Source: Phytophthora sp. 'mugwort' (Eukaryota > Oomycota > Peronosporomycetes > Peronosporales > Peronosporaceae). From it: DNA of 64,000 nt. The stretch is from the NCBI GenBank assembly GCA_033558025.1, contig JAUCEF010000012.1:3162001-3226000 (forward strand). Reading direction: 5' to 3'. The position numbers and the translations under genes are program-made. The notes under the pieces are model-generated. The model was not told the DNA's origin and did no database searches. It saw only the letters and a program-made list of their open reading frames with translations. Below are positions 31,590-43,703 of the stretch, one piece after another (the first letter of the stretch is position 1; each line of letters begins with the position of its first letter).

Positions 31590-33712
31590 CTGTCTTCTTT
31601 CTCGTGCTCCCCTTCCTCAGGGGCCAATCCGACTCCACGAACTGCCTGGCCTTGGACAGCACGATATCCTCCCCCGCGTCGCCACCTCCAGCTCAACCTT
31701 CTCCTTCATTTCCAGCACAATACCCGCCTTCTCGTTATTGCCGAACGCCTCCTTCTGCTCAATCTTCTCCTTCATCTTCTGCACGACGTCCGCCTTCTGT
31801 TTGACGCCGAACGTCTCCTATACCAACCAGACTCTTCTCTGAGCAACCACCCATCGGGCCATCTCTCCGCTTAGAGGGAGGAGCCTCCCTTCCCTTCCCC
31901 CAGCCCCCGCCATTGTCGATCAGCATCTCCCATCGCAGTCGGCACCAACGACTTCAACGCAACCCAGCTTAGGCGGTTAGCACTATGTGACCGGGCTCCT
32001 GGCAGAAGAAACATCCGCCGGTACGCCGACCTCTAGCACCTTCCCGACTCGACTCTTCGCACTCCATCCGCAAGTGGTCCATTTGCCCAAAGCCCAAACA
32101 CTCCAGTTGCTCGTTTACAGAGCGCCCGTCCGTGGCCCTTGAACCCACATCTACCAAAGACCGGAACGCCATCCAACGTACGGCTATCCGCTTCCATGGA
32201 GATGCCACGGAACGGACGACGGTTGCCCACAGACCTCGAACTCGACGAAGGACTCGCGATAGCGTTCACCGAGGGTCCTCTACGCGGTGACCTAGGTGCC
32301 TGCCAACCTGAGTGTGACTGCTCTTTCCACTGATGCTGCCTCTCCATAAACGCCTGAAATTTATGCGTCAAAGCGGCCATCGAAGCGGCCAAAGGGGTCT
32401 CCTCCCCCTTCGCAGGTGCCGTCCGAAAACTCTACGTCTTCTTCGAAGGGTCAAAGCTGGTCATTAAACATTAGCCATTCGCAAGCTTCCAGAATGTCGT
32501 TCGCCGGACTAAAGCGTCGCGAGCATTCGCTTGTTCCTAAGTCCGTGACGGAACAAATGGTATCTCATTTGCGAGTTCGGGTATTCCGGGGACTCACACA
32601 GGTCAGTTACACGGTCTCCCAATCCTTCACGGATTCTCCGCGGGCACGCTTCGTGGTCTGCTATCGTTCCCAGAGCTGATCCGTCGTTGACACAAGAACT
32701 GGTTGTGGAACCTAACGTTGAGCGTCTCAAACGTCTTAATGCGGAAATTACCCCACCAGCGCTCAGCCTCTTGCTCTTTCAACTTCTGCCTGAAGATCAA
32801 CAGTCGTGACTTATCCGGCAGTCCTCTCGTGTGCGTCAGGAACAAATCCCATATGTCACGCGCCTTCTCGATCACCACCGTGTCCGAGTAGAACATAGGG
32901 AGGATCTTTACCTTGTGATCTTCCAGCTTAGACAGTTCAAGTTCCGTCAGCTCAGTGTCCTCCGTCTTGACACGCTTCCTTGTCTTTTTAGCCCCATTCA
33001 GTAGCGTGGCAGGAGGTCCGCTTCCGGCATAAGCTAGCCGCGCTTGAACCACTCCGGTTTGGTAAGCAGCCACGAGAACTTGCTTGTCTGGCTTCTGCGT
33101 GGACCGGCCCTTGGACACACGGGACGGCTCCCACCCGTCTTAGGCTCCTTCTTCACCTTGGGTTCACGGTTCGTTGCCAACCGACTTCAATCCCACTCAA
33201 ACTGAGGACGGTTCAGGTTCCTTGCCTCAGGCCCCCGTACGGAGCGACAAACCCGCTCGGGCTCCTTCTCGGCTCGTCAGCTTCCGTATCAGTAGCTTCT
33301 GTATCGTCGGGGTCATACCCAGACGCGTCGCCCTCTTCATCCACTTCCCGGAATCGCGGGAACAAATCCGGGGACGAAGCTTGGGAACGATGCCCGCGTT
33401 CATCCTTGTCCACCGGACACAACCCTGACGGTTATCCGACCTTCTTTTCGACCTTGATCACTCACTCGGTCTTCACCTCGACCGTCTCTTCCTCGGCCAC
33501 TTTGTCTCGCTGGCCCAGAGCGCAACCCTTACCTCGCCTTGGAAAGCGCCTTGGCCTGCTGACGTAGCGGCCAAGTCCCTCTTCTCCATTCCTTCGCCCA
33601 CATACGAAGTACTCAGTTCACCGGGTTCTCCAGCCGTCCGGTTCTCTCGCTCTCTCATGAGCGCATCGAGGCGGCGTTCCTCATCGCCGCTCTCGTCGCT
33701 CGAACGCACCAT
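31590..33712 (-). pseudogene. Gypsy gag fragment, related to Gypsy-2, opposite orientation
   Basis: The minus-strand frame 32627-33118 contains KILPMFYSDTVVIEKARDIW, GLPDKSRLLIFRQKLKEQ and AERWWGNF, which match the gag of Gypsy-2 at about 35,130-35,320 (GLPDRSRLLVFRQKLK, AERWW). Downstream, the frame 32033-32392 has a zinc-knuckle-like CGFKGHGRALC. The frame 33473-33712 (Glu/Arg-rich) seems to be the N-terminal part. The protease and polymerase do not follow to the left, where unit copy A begins, so this is a truncated copy arranged head to head with Gypsy-2. Confidence 0.75.
31692..31820 (-). repeat. Two-copy 66-bp tandem repeat
   Basis: Two units with period 66 start at 31692 and 31758 (CTCAACCTTCTCCTTCAT and CTCAATCTTCTCCTTCAT). 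On the minus strand they encode two similar 22-residue blocks rich in Lys and Glu (KMKEKIEQKEAFG and EMKEKVE). The period of 22 codons suggests an in-frame duplication in the gag-related protein. Confidence 0.75.
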
Positions 33713-33970
33713 CCTTTGTCGGTTAAGTATCCTTCGAATTGACCTAAAAACTCTTGTTGCGTGCTGCCGTCCTCGCTAGCCCCGCGTACTCTTAACCTGG
33801 TGCTTGCTGCCTTGTCCTGCTAGCCCTGCACAAACCCCAAACTCCAAGCTGCATACTCGGAAACAACCGGGCGCTCCCGCGCGCACCCGTACCTATCCTT
33901 GTCTCGCCTTAACCGGAAAACTTCCCACTTCACCGTGCACTCCCTGCTGGCCTCCAACGCTTTCCTGCGG

Positions 33971-34087
33971 TGAATAACAAGTTGAGTTTTATATTCGACT
34001 TTGTTAGTTATGTTGTTTATTTATTCCTACAAGCGTGTACTATTCCTATCCAGTGTCGACCGGTTTACACCGGGACGACTCGTGACA
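33971..34087 (+). repeat. Gypsy-2 left LTR (117 bp)
   Basis: Runs from TGAATAACAAG to CGTGACA and matches 43704-43820 at 116 of 117 positions (T versus C in CCGGTTTACACC). Confidence 0.88.
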
Positions 34088-34089
34088 CG

Positions 34090-34105
34090 TGGTGAAGAAG
34101 CAGGG
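34090..34105 (+). other. Possible Gypsy-2 primer-binding site
   Basis: TGGTGAAGAAGCAGGG begins two bases after the left LTR, the usual spacing for a tRNA 3'-end primer site. The tRNA was not identified. Confidence 0.4.
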
Positions 34106-36200
34106 TACGGACTTCGCTCTGAAGTGGGTACTAGCTTGGGAAGTTGTCAGGTGTCTGAACCTGGGGCTGGAGGACTTGTTTCGCCTGGAGTCGAGTGTCT
34201 GAAAATCCCATATCCACACATCAACCGCACCGTGTCAGTGTGGGTCAGAGCCGAGGTCAACTGGAACCGTCGCAAGAACGGTTCGTGGAGATAAGTCCGG
34301 ACAGTCGGATCGGAGTCAAGCGCAAGTGTGAAGAAAGGCGTTCCTGAGGATTCTCGTCGAGGATCGGTAGCAAGATGAATGTCGCCAGCGATGAAGTGGG
34401 GGACGAAGGAAGAGGTGGGAGCGTGGGACGGCGCGAAGGAGTAAGTAACATCGGGCACGGAGGAGATACAACCTAGAGTGAAGAGGCCGAGCCAGCTGAG
34501 GGATCTGGCCAAGTCGTCCTTCCTAACGGTTTGTCGCACGTGACGATCGAACTGTGGGCGACCACGGAAGAGGAGAAGGAAGAAAGAGGTGGGTGAGACC
34601 GAGCCTCGAGTCAAGCTTGAGGTCAGGAAAGATATGGACATCAAGGAGGAAGAGCGTCGGAGCGGTCCAATGGAACGGAATGGTTCCAGACCTCGGAGGA
34701 GGAACTGGGGTACGAGTGCGAGGAGGATTGAAGAATAACAGCAAGAAGAGGAGTTCCAGAGGAGCCAAAGCGGTTTCATCCCGCAGTACTCTGGTCGGAG
34801 GTCCGTCGCATGGATCGGCCCACCTTTGTATGTAGTTGGAGTCATAAGAAGAACCCTGTCGCTGGGCCCTACTGTTACCCGAGTGGACGAAACGGTCAGC
34901 CGCAGAAGATTACGTTGAAGTCTGAGTTTATGAAGCTAGACGTTCGTGCTGGCCCGAGTGGGGCTATCCCTCGGAAGAGCAGTGTACTCTACCCTGGGCC
35001 GCCTGCGAAAGCATACTGTCTGGAGGAACGGTTAACCATGGAATGGCGAGAACAGTTCCCAAACAGTCGAGTACGCCTATAAACCGTCGGACTGGAGTCG
35101 TCCCCGGGAATGCGAATTCGTTCGGACTGTCAATGTTTGTCTCGAATGCTGTGAAGGTGTTGTCCATGTTCTATTCGGACACGGCAACTGTGGAAAAAGC
35201 CCGACTTCTGGGAGACGTTTGAAGCTCACACAGAAGGGCTTCCAGACCGTTCTCGTCTACTGGTCTTCCGCCAGAAACTGAAAGGATGAGTGGCGGAACG
35301 GTGGTGATGAAATCCGAAGCTGAACGCAGAGACCTCCCAAAAACCGTCTCTGGAAGACATGGCACGATTTTTGGACATACCAGTGGACGTTTTGCGATGA
35401 AACTGGCTCGCTTGAGACGGTTTCATCGCCAGAATATTGGGAACGGTGGTTTGGGGACGCTTTGGAGCTCTCGACTGAAGCCAAGAAGGCTAATCGTAAT
35501 TTTCGCGAACTCGCTGCTAGTGGACTAGGCACGAGCTCAACTGGCTTGGCGAGAACGGTCAGTGAGGGAACGGAGTCGCCCCTAATCGTGAGTAACTGTG
35601 ACCGGGAAGTACCGACTACCCAGACGATGCTCCTGACCTGGAAAGGAATGTCTGGGCCAGCATTTGAAATCCTTTCGATGAGCGATGAGGATGTTCGCAC
35701 TCCCGTCGTGTGTGGAGGCGGTCTTACCCAATTGGAAAGAAAGAGTAACTGTTCCGTAGGAATTAGGACGGTTGCTCGCCTGGCTGTGTATCGGATGTTG
35801 AAGGAGCAGAAGGAAAATGCTCGCCCAGAGAACGGCCGTGAAGGTGTGACGGGATGGAAGACCGAATCCCAGAAGCTGGTGAGTGAACAGAAGGAATTAC
35901 CAGAACTAGATTGGGATCGACTAAACTGGCATGCTGATTGAGTGATAGCCGAGCACGGTTTCCCTGACGACGTATGGGTTCTATTAATGGGTTGGGCACG
36001 TGACTATTTCGCGGAAGTCGCTCCTATAATCTGGGGAAAGGTAAGCGAACGGACTAGAAACCCTCGCGCTTCTAGATCGGGCCGAACGAAGTGGCGTCGC
36101 TCTCAGAGGAGGGCGTGCTTTGACTGTTCTCTCTCTATGGAGACCGTGCCGAAGCGGTTGGAGAACGGTGTTTCCACCCTGAAAGTGACGACGACGTGAC
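34106..36200 (+). pseudogene. Gypsy-2 gag
   Basis: Frames at 34,810-35,082 and 35,100-35,330 carry the gag core: VLSMFYSDTATVEKARLLGD, HTEGLPDRSRLLVFRQKLK and AERWW, interrupted by a TGA at about 35,287 and another just after AERWW. The frame 35462-35941 is an acidic, Glu/Arg-rich continuation. No zinc knuckle is clear. The minus-strand fragment at 32,627-33,118 is the nearest relative in this window. The upstream part 34,106-34,810 is Gly/Glu/Arg-rich and has several stops. Confidence 0.7.
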
Positions 36201-36339
36201 TCATTACGTGAGTCGGACCGGACCTAAAAAAAAAAAAAAAACGCCCTTCTCGCCACCGAACTCCGAAGTCTGGTCTCGTGGAGATGGGAACGAACGACCT
36301 ATCCGACGGTTTTGAAGTTCTAAAGGATGGCCTGAGTAC

Positions 36340-36834
36340 GTGCGGCCTGAAGTAGCTAAATTAGGACGGAGGGTAGTCTGCTCAGTGGGGAGCTTTGAAG
36401 CACTCTCTACCGGCCACATCGACTGCCTTCCCTCTCAATTGCTAGTAGACATCGGTGCGACTTTGGGTCTGGTCGACTGTCGAGTATTGAAACGATTGGG
36501 ACGGTCTACTGAGCATTTGGAACTGTACGACGGTCACGTGAAAAGTTCGTCGGGACATCATTTAGAATTCCGAGGCTGGATCAGTCTTCCTCTAAGACTA
36601 GGATCACGAGAACCAGCCATCCGAATGTTGGTGGCTGACGTCCTTCATGTGGACGCCATCCTAGAGATGGATGCGCTGGGAGCGTTACAAGCTGTACTTG
36701 ACGTGGAAGAACGGAAGATGACTCTCAAAGATACGGGCGAGGTTCTTCTGCTAGGAGTACGTGTCGTGCACGAGACGTTTATGCAACGATGTCTGCGTCG
36801 ATACGACTACCTCCTCGGGGTCAAGCTCTGGTAA
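36340..36834 (+). pseudogene. Gypsy-2 aspartic protease
   Basis: An open stretch with the pattern LLVDIGATLGLVDCRVLKRL, matching the D-S/T-G-A active site of retroviral-type proteases with Ile in place of Ser/Thr. It continues with RMLVADVLHVDAILEMDALG and QAVLDVEERKMTL, the end of the fold. There is no ATG at its start; it would have been part of the polyprotein. A 16-A run lies upstream at about 36,226-36,241. Confidence 0.7.
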
Positions 36835-37207
36835 TGACCTCCATTGTCGGAAATGTCGACGAGGACAAAACCGTTCTAGTGGAAGGATCACTTAGCCTCC
36901 CGCCAAATCTGTGTATAGCGCGGTCACTATGCACGATTGAGGAAGGCAAGGCGGTAGTAGAAGTCTGCCATGCGTCTACTGACGAGTGCTGGATCTCCTA
37001 GGGAACGATTATCACGTTTACGATGGTTATACATGAGTCTCCTTTCGTGTTTTAACTACCATATGAAGACGGAGGAGGTGTGGCTACTTCGTCCTCTACT
37101 GGTCGTGTCGGATCCCCTGAAGAGACTGGGAACCAGAGTGAAGGATCGCTTGAAGGATTTTTGGATCAGACGGTTAAGTCCGAGAAGCCAACCGTTCCCC
37201 GGATAAA

Positions 37208-38010
37208 ATGAACGATGTGCAGGCCGGCTTTTCTGAGTCGAAACTGACTCCTGACCAGAAGGCACTCTTCCAGTCCGAACTGGATAGCTGTCAAGGGGAT
37301 GTAGAGTTTTCTACACGGCCCGGCCGAACGAACTTACTACGTTTCCAGATCGACACGGGAGACAGTCCTCCTATCAAGCAACAACCGTACGGAGTCTCGC
37401 TGGCGGAAGGCGAAGTGATGGAACCGAGATAGCTCAGCACATCGAGCTGGGATTCATCCATCATTCGAACAGACCCTGGGCCAGTCCGTTGCTGATGATT
37501 CGTAAACCGGACGGTGGTATACGGTTTGGTACTGATTACTGACGGTTGAACGCCGTGACGGTAAAGGACTGTTACCGATGCCGTTGATCGACGACATCCT
37601 CGATGTCCTAGGAGGAGATCAGCTGTTCTCGACGATGAATATAGTGTCTGGATACTGGAATGTCCCCAGGGATGAAGATGGCGTCTCGAGAACGGCTTTC
37701 GCTTGCAAGTTTGGTCTCTGTGAGTGGATCGTGATGCCCTTCGGGCTGTGCAACGCTGTTCCAGCTTTTGAGCGGTTGGTGGAGACCGTTCTTGTGGACT
37801 TGAAGTGGCGAGTGCGCGTGGTATAACTTTTCAACTGGTTATAATTAGCAAGGAGTTTCCGTCGCATTTAGTACGAGTCCGTCAATGCTGACACGGTTCA
37901 AGCAAGCCGGTTTCAAGCTCAAGATGAAGTAATATCACTGGGGACGGAGTCACGTGGCGTTCCTCAGACATATTGTGGTCCCTAGTGGAATCTTGCCAAA
38001 CTCGGAAAGG
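37208..38010 (+). pseudogene. Gypsy-2 reverse transcriptase
   Basis: Blocks in order: QQPYGVSLAEGEVMEP, PWASPLLMIRKPDGG in a shifted frame, then 37578-37826 with MPLIDDILDVLGGDQLFSTM, YWNVPRDEDGVSRTAF and IVMPFGLCNAVPAFERLVET. The catalytic YLDD box expected just before LVIISKEFP (about 37,830-37,860) reads ITFQ, with a stop in the neighbouring frame. The polymerase is therefore not active. Confidence 0.85.
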
Positions 38011-38018
38011 GAAAGGCT

Positions 38019-39500
38019 GTGATGAAAGTACGGCTGCCTAGGGACCCACACGAGATACGGTCGTTCTTAGGGCTAACTAGCTATTTCAGAAGGTATATCC
38101 CGGGTTACGCACCTGTTTATGCCCCTTTGGAACGATTAAAGGTGAAAGATGATCCCTTTGTGTGGAACGAAGATTGTGTCGCGGCGTTTCACCTCCTATC
38201 TTGGTGTATCCCGATGGCAAGAAACGGTTTAAGTTGTACGTAGACCCGTCTCGCTACGCTATTGGAACCTGCCTAATGCAAGAGGTGGATGGTCGTGACC
38301 GAGTCGTGGCTTATGCAAGCAAGCTTCGGACTGGATCATAGAAAAACTGGATCGATAAACAGAATGACATTTCGGAGATTGAGTACTGGGGCGTAGTTTG
38401 GACGACTCGGAAGTTTCGCTGTTACTTGGACTAGAGGGAGTTCGATTTGTACACGGATCACTATGCTTTGACCTGGATGTTAGCCCCTGGCAACTGTACC
38501 ACGAACTCTAAACTAGCACGGTGGGCCATAGAGCTATCGAACCTGCTGTTCAAGCTGCAACACAAGCCGGAAACGTCAATGGGCGATATTGAAAAAAAAG
38601 TGGTCGATGACTCAGTCGGGGAGCCGGATGGAACGGATGAAGATCGTTCCAGGGAACGGAATAACGGTGGTGAAGGGATTGCAGATCGCGACGACCCGGC
38701 CGAAGACGGGGATAGTGTTGAGGATCCCTCGTCGACCGTTCCGGTGATCCCTCTTCAGTATGTTCCGACGGACTTGCACTACTGTCACGCGGGTCTCTTT
38801 TCGTCGCATCTGGGGCTGACAAATACTCTAGAGAAAGTCAAGCGACATGCTTACTGGCCTGGATGGCACAAGGACGTCGAGTAGTATTTGCGTGCATGTA
38901 ACAAGTGTGGTGGAGGAAAGGGTTCACGTCCGTGTAGCGTGGCCTGATGCAACGAATGCCTGTAGTGGACCTCTGTGGACCGTTCTCGTTGTTGGTAGTG
39001 GATGCGAAAGGTCCCCTATCGGTCACAAACAGTAGCAATCGGTACATACTTGTATTCGTTGACTATTTTCACGAGATAGGCTGAAGCGTTCGTCTAGAAC
39101 GGTTAGACTCGATTTAATTCGTCGACACGATGTTAAACGGAGTAGTCGCTCGTCACGGTTACTAAGTGATAACTGGTCGAATTTTACGTCCGAAATGGCC
39201 AAGACCTTCTATCAGACGTTGGGTATCAAGAAGTTGTTCGGTGCTGCTTACCATCCTCCAACACAAGGGGTCGTGGAACGGTTCAACTGAACACGTATTG
39301 GGATGCATGTGAGCGAGGTTCTGAATGATGGGATGTGAACTTGCCCCGGGTCTTATTCGTTTACAGAAATACTTATCGTGAAGCTCCCGGAGACTCAACA
39401 TTTCTCTCGTTGTACGGAAGCGACGCCGTGTTACCGCTAGATGTGGTATTTTTTTTTGAATTTGGGAACCAAGTGGAAGAGCAACGAGGTCGCTCAATAT
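38019..39500 (+). pseudogene. Gypsy-2 RNase H and integrase
   Basis: The frame 38019-38243 has RSFLGLTSYFRRYIPGYAP (polymerase end). RNase H follows with KLYVDPSRYAIGTCLMQEVDG and TDHYALTWMLAPGN. A highly acidic linker leads to the integrase zinc domain (HAGLFSSHLGLTNTLEKVKRHAYWPGWH, then CNKCGGG). The core shows VDLCGPFSLLVVDAKGPLS, RYILVFVDYF, a DNWSNFTS-like second Asp block and TQGVVERFN with the third Glu at about 39,280. Stops at about 38,882, 39,080 and 39,165 break the frame. Confidence 0.85.
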
Positions 39501-40179
39501 CGTCGAGAACTGAACTGTTCACTACGAGCGTCGAGGCACCTGGTAGATCGTCAATTAGTAAAGGCCCAGGACCGACACGAGCCTAGGTTGGACGGATAAG
39601 TCGCTGTACTCTACGAGGGTGGAGACCCCGTGTGGGTATCTCAACATATTAGAGCCAAGCGGGGCGAGTCCCGGACGAAGAAACTTGCATTTTCATGGCC
39701 CGGACCTTATCGTGTGGTAGAACGGATCAAGGATAACGCGTACCGTAGACATTCCGTCGCACCCGGACAAGGTGGTTCCAGTGACCGTAAACCAACTGAA
39801 GAAATACCGCGGCAAGGGGGCTCGACCGTTCGTGACGGAAGTACCGCCGAATGTTGATGACGAGGAGGAAGACGGACCTTTGGATGAGCCCGACCTCCCT
39901 CAGTCTAGTTTTACGGAATCGATGACAGTTGAAAGAGAATACACCGTGACTGTGAGAGTGGATGCTCCGTTACTTGAGATCGTTACTAAGCGAGTAGTGA
40001 ACCGTGTCGTGGACTATTTGGCGCTGACTGAAAACTATGAAACGTTCTGGTTGCCAAGAACCGTGCTCACGCCCGAATACGAAGCCTTAATCCTATCCTA
40101 TAAGCAGGACGAGATGAATAAGAAAGGTTTGTCTCCTCTGCGAAGGAGTGCTAGTCTGGCAGAACAAACGCCGAAGTAG
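39501..40179 (+). pseudogene. Gypsy-2 pol C-terminal tail
   Basis: The segment KKLAFSWPGPYRVVERIKDN (about 39,680-39,740) is the beta-barrel found after gypsy integrase cores. After a frame change, 39772-40179 runs through VVPVTVNQLKKYRGK, an acidic stretch and a closing part (ETFWLPRTVLTPEYEALILS) that resembles the end of a chromodomain-like fold. The stop at 40177-40179 is probably the natural end of pol. Confidence 0.65.
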
Positions 40180-40320
40180 ATGACGCCTATCTACTCTGGT
40201 GTAATCGCGAACGAGTGAACGGTTCTCAAGTCTTTAGAACGGTTATGCAATGGATTCGAATTGGTGACATGAGAACGGAAAGAAGGTGGCGTTGCATTAT
40301 TTCTTTGTTTTAATTTTGGA

Positions 40321-41862
40321 TCAACTTGGGAGACGAGAAGGTTTACTTGGAAGCTTGAGTCGTGATCTTAGAGGAAGTCGACCCCTTGTCGGCCTCGTCG
40401 GTGCTGGACGGAACTTCACCGTCCGGCACGGGCATCTTGTCATCGTCGTATTCGGCGTTGTCTGGTGGCGACTCGTCTTCATCTTGGTTATCTTCGTCGT
40501 CGGAACTGGAAAGAGTAACAATTGGACGGCTTTTAGCCTATCTCCGGAGTTTCGGAAGCTCAATAAGAGGTGTCGGTGGCAGAGCGGCGAAACCGTCGCC
40601 TTCTTCATAATCGGAATCGAATATGTTTCGTGCTCGGTTGGCTTGAAATCCTTTTCGACGTATTCCGCGATGTTGTTGCCTGCAACGAGCTTTTGGGCGA
40701 CTTTAAGCTGAGTCACGTTGAGCGTAGTGTCCGACAAGAGGGCCTTCCATGGTCCGCTAGAACGGTTGCCGACCCACGTTGGAACGGACGGTGGACCGCC
40801 TGCGACATTCAACTTAACACGAGCCAGAGCCTTGTCCGTCCAACGCTGATGAGCTTTGCGCTTGGGATTCAGGAGCTGAGCCTGCTCAAGGAGTCTTGGG
40901 ATGGAGGCGTAACCGTCGGCTTCAATCTAGAATAGGTCCAGAGCCCGAGCCACGACACGGTCGTAACGGGACGGTCTCGGCGCAGTAGGATTCTGAGGGC
41001 TTCTTGAGAGGTGCTGGTGGCGCCCTTAGCGTCGATTGAGTGCGTGGCCGCCCGGCCGCCTAACCACATGAGTATGTCGTGCGCGCCGTTCTCGTATTTC
41101 TCCAATAAGCCCTAGTACCCAAACCCTTCAATGTTGTAGCTGAGAAACTTGAATCGCGTGGTAACAAAGTTCAAAACTGCAGCTTGCGGCAAGCGTACGA
41201 CTTGGTGCTGGGTACATACAGAGCACAGTCGAAGAAAATGCGGCGATAGCGCATCCACAGACGACAATTCTGGAGATGGAGGTCCTTGTGTTCCTTCGGG
41301 TCGTACCAGACCCTCTGTACTTTCCACGGGCACGCAATGCGGAACGGTTCTTTGCCGAGGCTGGCGGCTGTCTTGAGGATCTGATCGAGATCTTTCTTCA
41401 ACTAAGCTGGTGCGTCTTTGGGTAGACAGAAGTCGAACTCCGCGCGAACCGGAGTATTCCTCTCGACGGTCTTCTGTTTCTTGTCAGGCGGAGTCCTAGC
41501 TGGCTCGCGTGTTATGTGGCGGAACGCTTGATTGAATGAATGGGAGCGAGTGAAGCCGTGAAGCTGGAGAGCGCCTTAGGCTCGCCCTTGGTCACGGCGT
41601 CAGGGGATGGCAGGAATATCACAGGAACGGTTAGGTGACCCGGATGGTCTTGGAGATCGGACACGGCGAGGTCGCCGAGGGCTTCGAGCCCATCGGAAGC
41701 ACTGTTAGCGGCGAAGCGTTCTCGTAATGCAGACCAGAAGGCGACCCGTGTCAGAAGAGAGTGGTCGGGGTCGCTCGACTTGGTTTCTGCGTCGAGAGCG
41801 ACGAGCAGTCGTTCGATGGCCGTCTCGGGCGTGGCCGACTTCTTGGCGGGTGATTTGGCCAT
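40321..41862 (-). pseudogene. Antisense gene inside Gypsy-2, between pol and 3' LTR
   Basis: A minus-strand coding sequence begins with an ATG at 41862 (MAKSPAKKSATPETAIERLL). It runs through 41512, continues in a second frame (HITREPARTPPDKKQKTVER, then KKDLDQILKTAASLGKEPFR at 41171-41401), and goes on with ENGAHDILMWLGG and LNVTQLKVAQKLVAGNNIAE at 40,321-41,105. The peptides look protein-like with mixed helix composition and no low complexity. About four frameshifts or stops break it. It has no domain I recognise. It lies wholly inside the LTRs and opposite to pol. Confidence 0.5.
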
Positions 41863-42209
41863 TGTGATGGGGGCTCGTGGCCTTCTTGGCGGATTGCGGA
41901 ATGAAAAGGAATCGAATTTGACAAAGCCCTTCCTTGGATTGATGCGTTCTGACCACGGTCCCTTCCCACCTGATTATGATGTCTCAGATGGGAACAGTTT
42001 TACGAAATCCAGTCGTTCACCCGTTTATGGATGACTCGAGCTGGTACTGTTTACCGTTCTAGACTATGCAGAGAACGGTCTTCTTGGTATGGGTTGTGAT
42101 GGACATGCGGTTGACCGCCTCGACATCAGAAGAGTGATCGACGGATACAGCCTTGACTGTACTGGGCCATCTTGGTGGAGCAGGTCATTAGCGAATCCGC
42201 CCTCGGAAA

Positions 42210-42533
42210 ATGGGAGTGATCTACGAGGTGGCTGAGTTGGGCTTCAAGTTGGTAAAAGCTACCGCTAAAGCTATCGACGAAGCATACGGCGTTTTTCGGA
42301 CGGAGTTACTCTACCTGTTAAGGCAGCGTCGTGACCTGGACGGTCATAGAGCCTTTACGTGGCTTGAGGCTCGACTGATCTCGGCTGCTGCGAGCCTATT
42401 CGTATACAAGTGGGTTGCCCTCGCTCAGTCTTGCGTCTGTCGATACCGCCGCTACGTAAGGGGAGCGACCGTGCAAGGTCAACCCCCGGATCAGACTGTG
42501 GAAGATGTACGAGGCTCTGTTGGCGACATCTAA
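42210..42533 (+). CDS. Sense reading frame after pol in Gypsy-2
   Basis: An ATG-started frame of 107 codons (MGVIYEVAELGFKLVKATAK), with helix-rich and partly hydrophobic segments (ARLISAAASLFVYKWVALAQ). It is divergent to the antisense gene starting at 41862, with about 350 bases between them. No family is recognised. It may be a fragment of a longer protein continuing at 42,534-43,600. Confidence 0.4.
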   Translation: MGVIYEVAELGFKLVKATAKAIDEAYGVFRTELLYLLRQRRDLDGHRAFTWLEARLISAAASLFVYKWVALAQSCVCRYRRYVRGATVQGQPPDQTVEDVRGSVGDI

Positions 42534-43600
42534 TGTTGTTTTGATGACGAGCCGTGAATACCAAGAAGGGTTGGGCCGACTGCTTTACAAGTGGTTAGAC
42601 GCCTTTCACGAGTACTGGTGCGTGTTCTTGACTAACACGGTTGAGCTGACCTGGATGTCTATCGTGAAATAGGCAAAGGACTGAAGCTGGAATGGAGGCG
42701 AACGGGTAGCCGTGTGTGGTTAGTCGTACAAGCGTTGTGGACGGTTGCCTCGTTGGTGGTCTACTTCTCGTTTTATGGAGTATAGTTCGCTTGCGAATTA
42801 ATTGAATGGGCCTGTCGCGGATTGCTTGGGGGCTCCGCCCTAATCAATCAACTACCCGCTCTCAGACTTGGATGGAACGGTCGAGTACGACGGTCTAGTC
42901 GTGAGCCAAGCCTTGCTGGGCTTCGACATGACCGTTCTAGTGGTGTGCTTTATTAGCCGCTGTTGGTGGTGGTACGAGGCTTTTGCCGGTGGACGATCTC
43001 CGTTCGAGATGGCTGGTGATGGTTATGCGGCTTGGTGCAAAGCAGTCGAGGAGCAAGAGCAAGCGGAACGGCTCAGTGAAGCGTTCTAGAAGAAGGACGC
43101 AGGAGGAAACCGTCCCCGCCGAACCGTTCCGATCAAAGTCAAAGGGCCGCAGAACTACGTGAGTTGCGTATTAAGATGGAAACAAGTCGTGTCGAAGAAG
43201 CCCGCCGTGCGGCCCGTGCTCGTCGAGGACAACGATCTTCAGTCGGGGAGGATATCCGTGTCCAGACGGTGGTTACCGTCTGGGTCGGGGTGGGCCAAGG
43301 CTTGCGGGACGGTCCACGGTGAAGAACAGGTCGACACCCATTGGCCAGGCGATGTTAACGGTTAGGCAAGTCGGGGCTGGTCTACACCTGCCTTCAGTAT
43401 ACCGTCAACCACGGTCGGGTTGGACAACGGTCTGTGGCTCGTCCCTGTTCCCGGATAGGATGAACTGTGAGCCATTTGTGAAGAAAGCGGCCGAGCTGCG
43501 AGGACAGAGGTCACGGAGGTAATTGCGGACGACGGCCAAGTCTGTGTGGACGGAACGGTCGGAGGGTGACAAGTGCCTGACCTGTGGGATGAGAACGGGC
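42534..43600 (+). pseudogene. Broken sense coding region with hydrophobic segments
   Basis: Plus-strand frames carry two strongly hydrophobic segments, VWLVVQALWTVASLVVYFSF at about 42,712-42,780 and SQALLGFDMTVLVVCFISRC at about 42,905-42,965, each long enough to cross a membrane. A basic tail region follows (43,159-43,365). Stops lie between the pieces. A membrane protein encoded after pol would be unusual for a plain gypsy element, but nothing identifies it as an envelope protein. Confidence 0.35.
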
Positions 43601-43703
43601 GTGCCAAGGTCGCGAAGGATGGCGTGCGGATTCCAGAGCTAATAAAGCCGTTCTCTGGGGCTTCACTGCCAGCTTTGAGTTACTCAGTCATGAATTTACC
43701 CGG

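Noticed and set aside
34147..34845. Minus-strand open frame of 232 codons
   Set aside because: It lies opposite the Gypsy-2 leader and gag; composition (Ser/Pro/Leu/Arg-rich) is typical of an antisense shadow and there is no domain.
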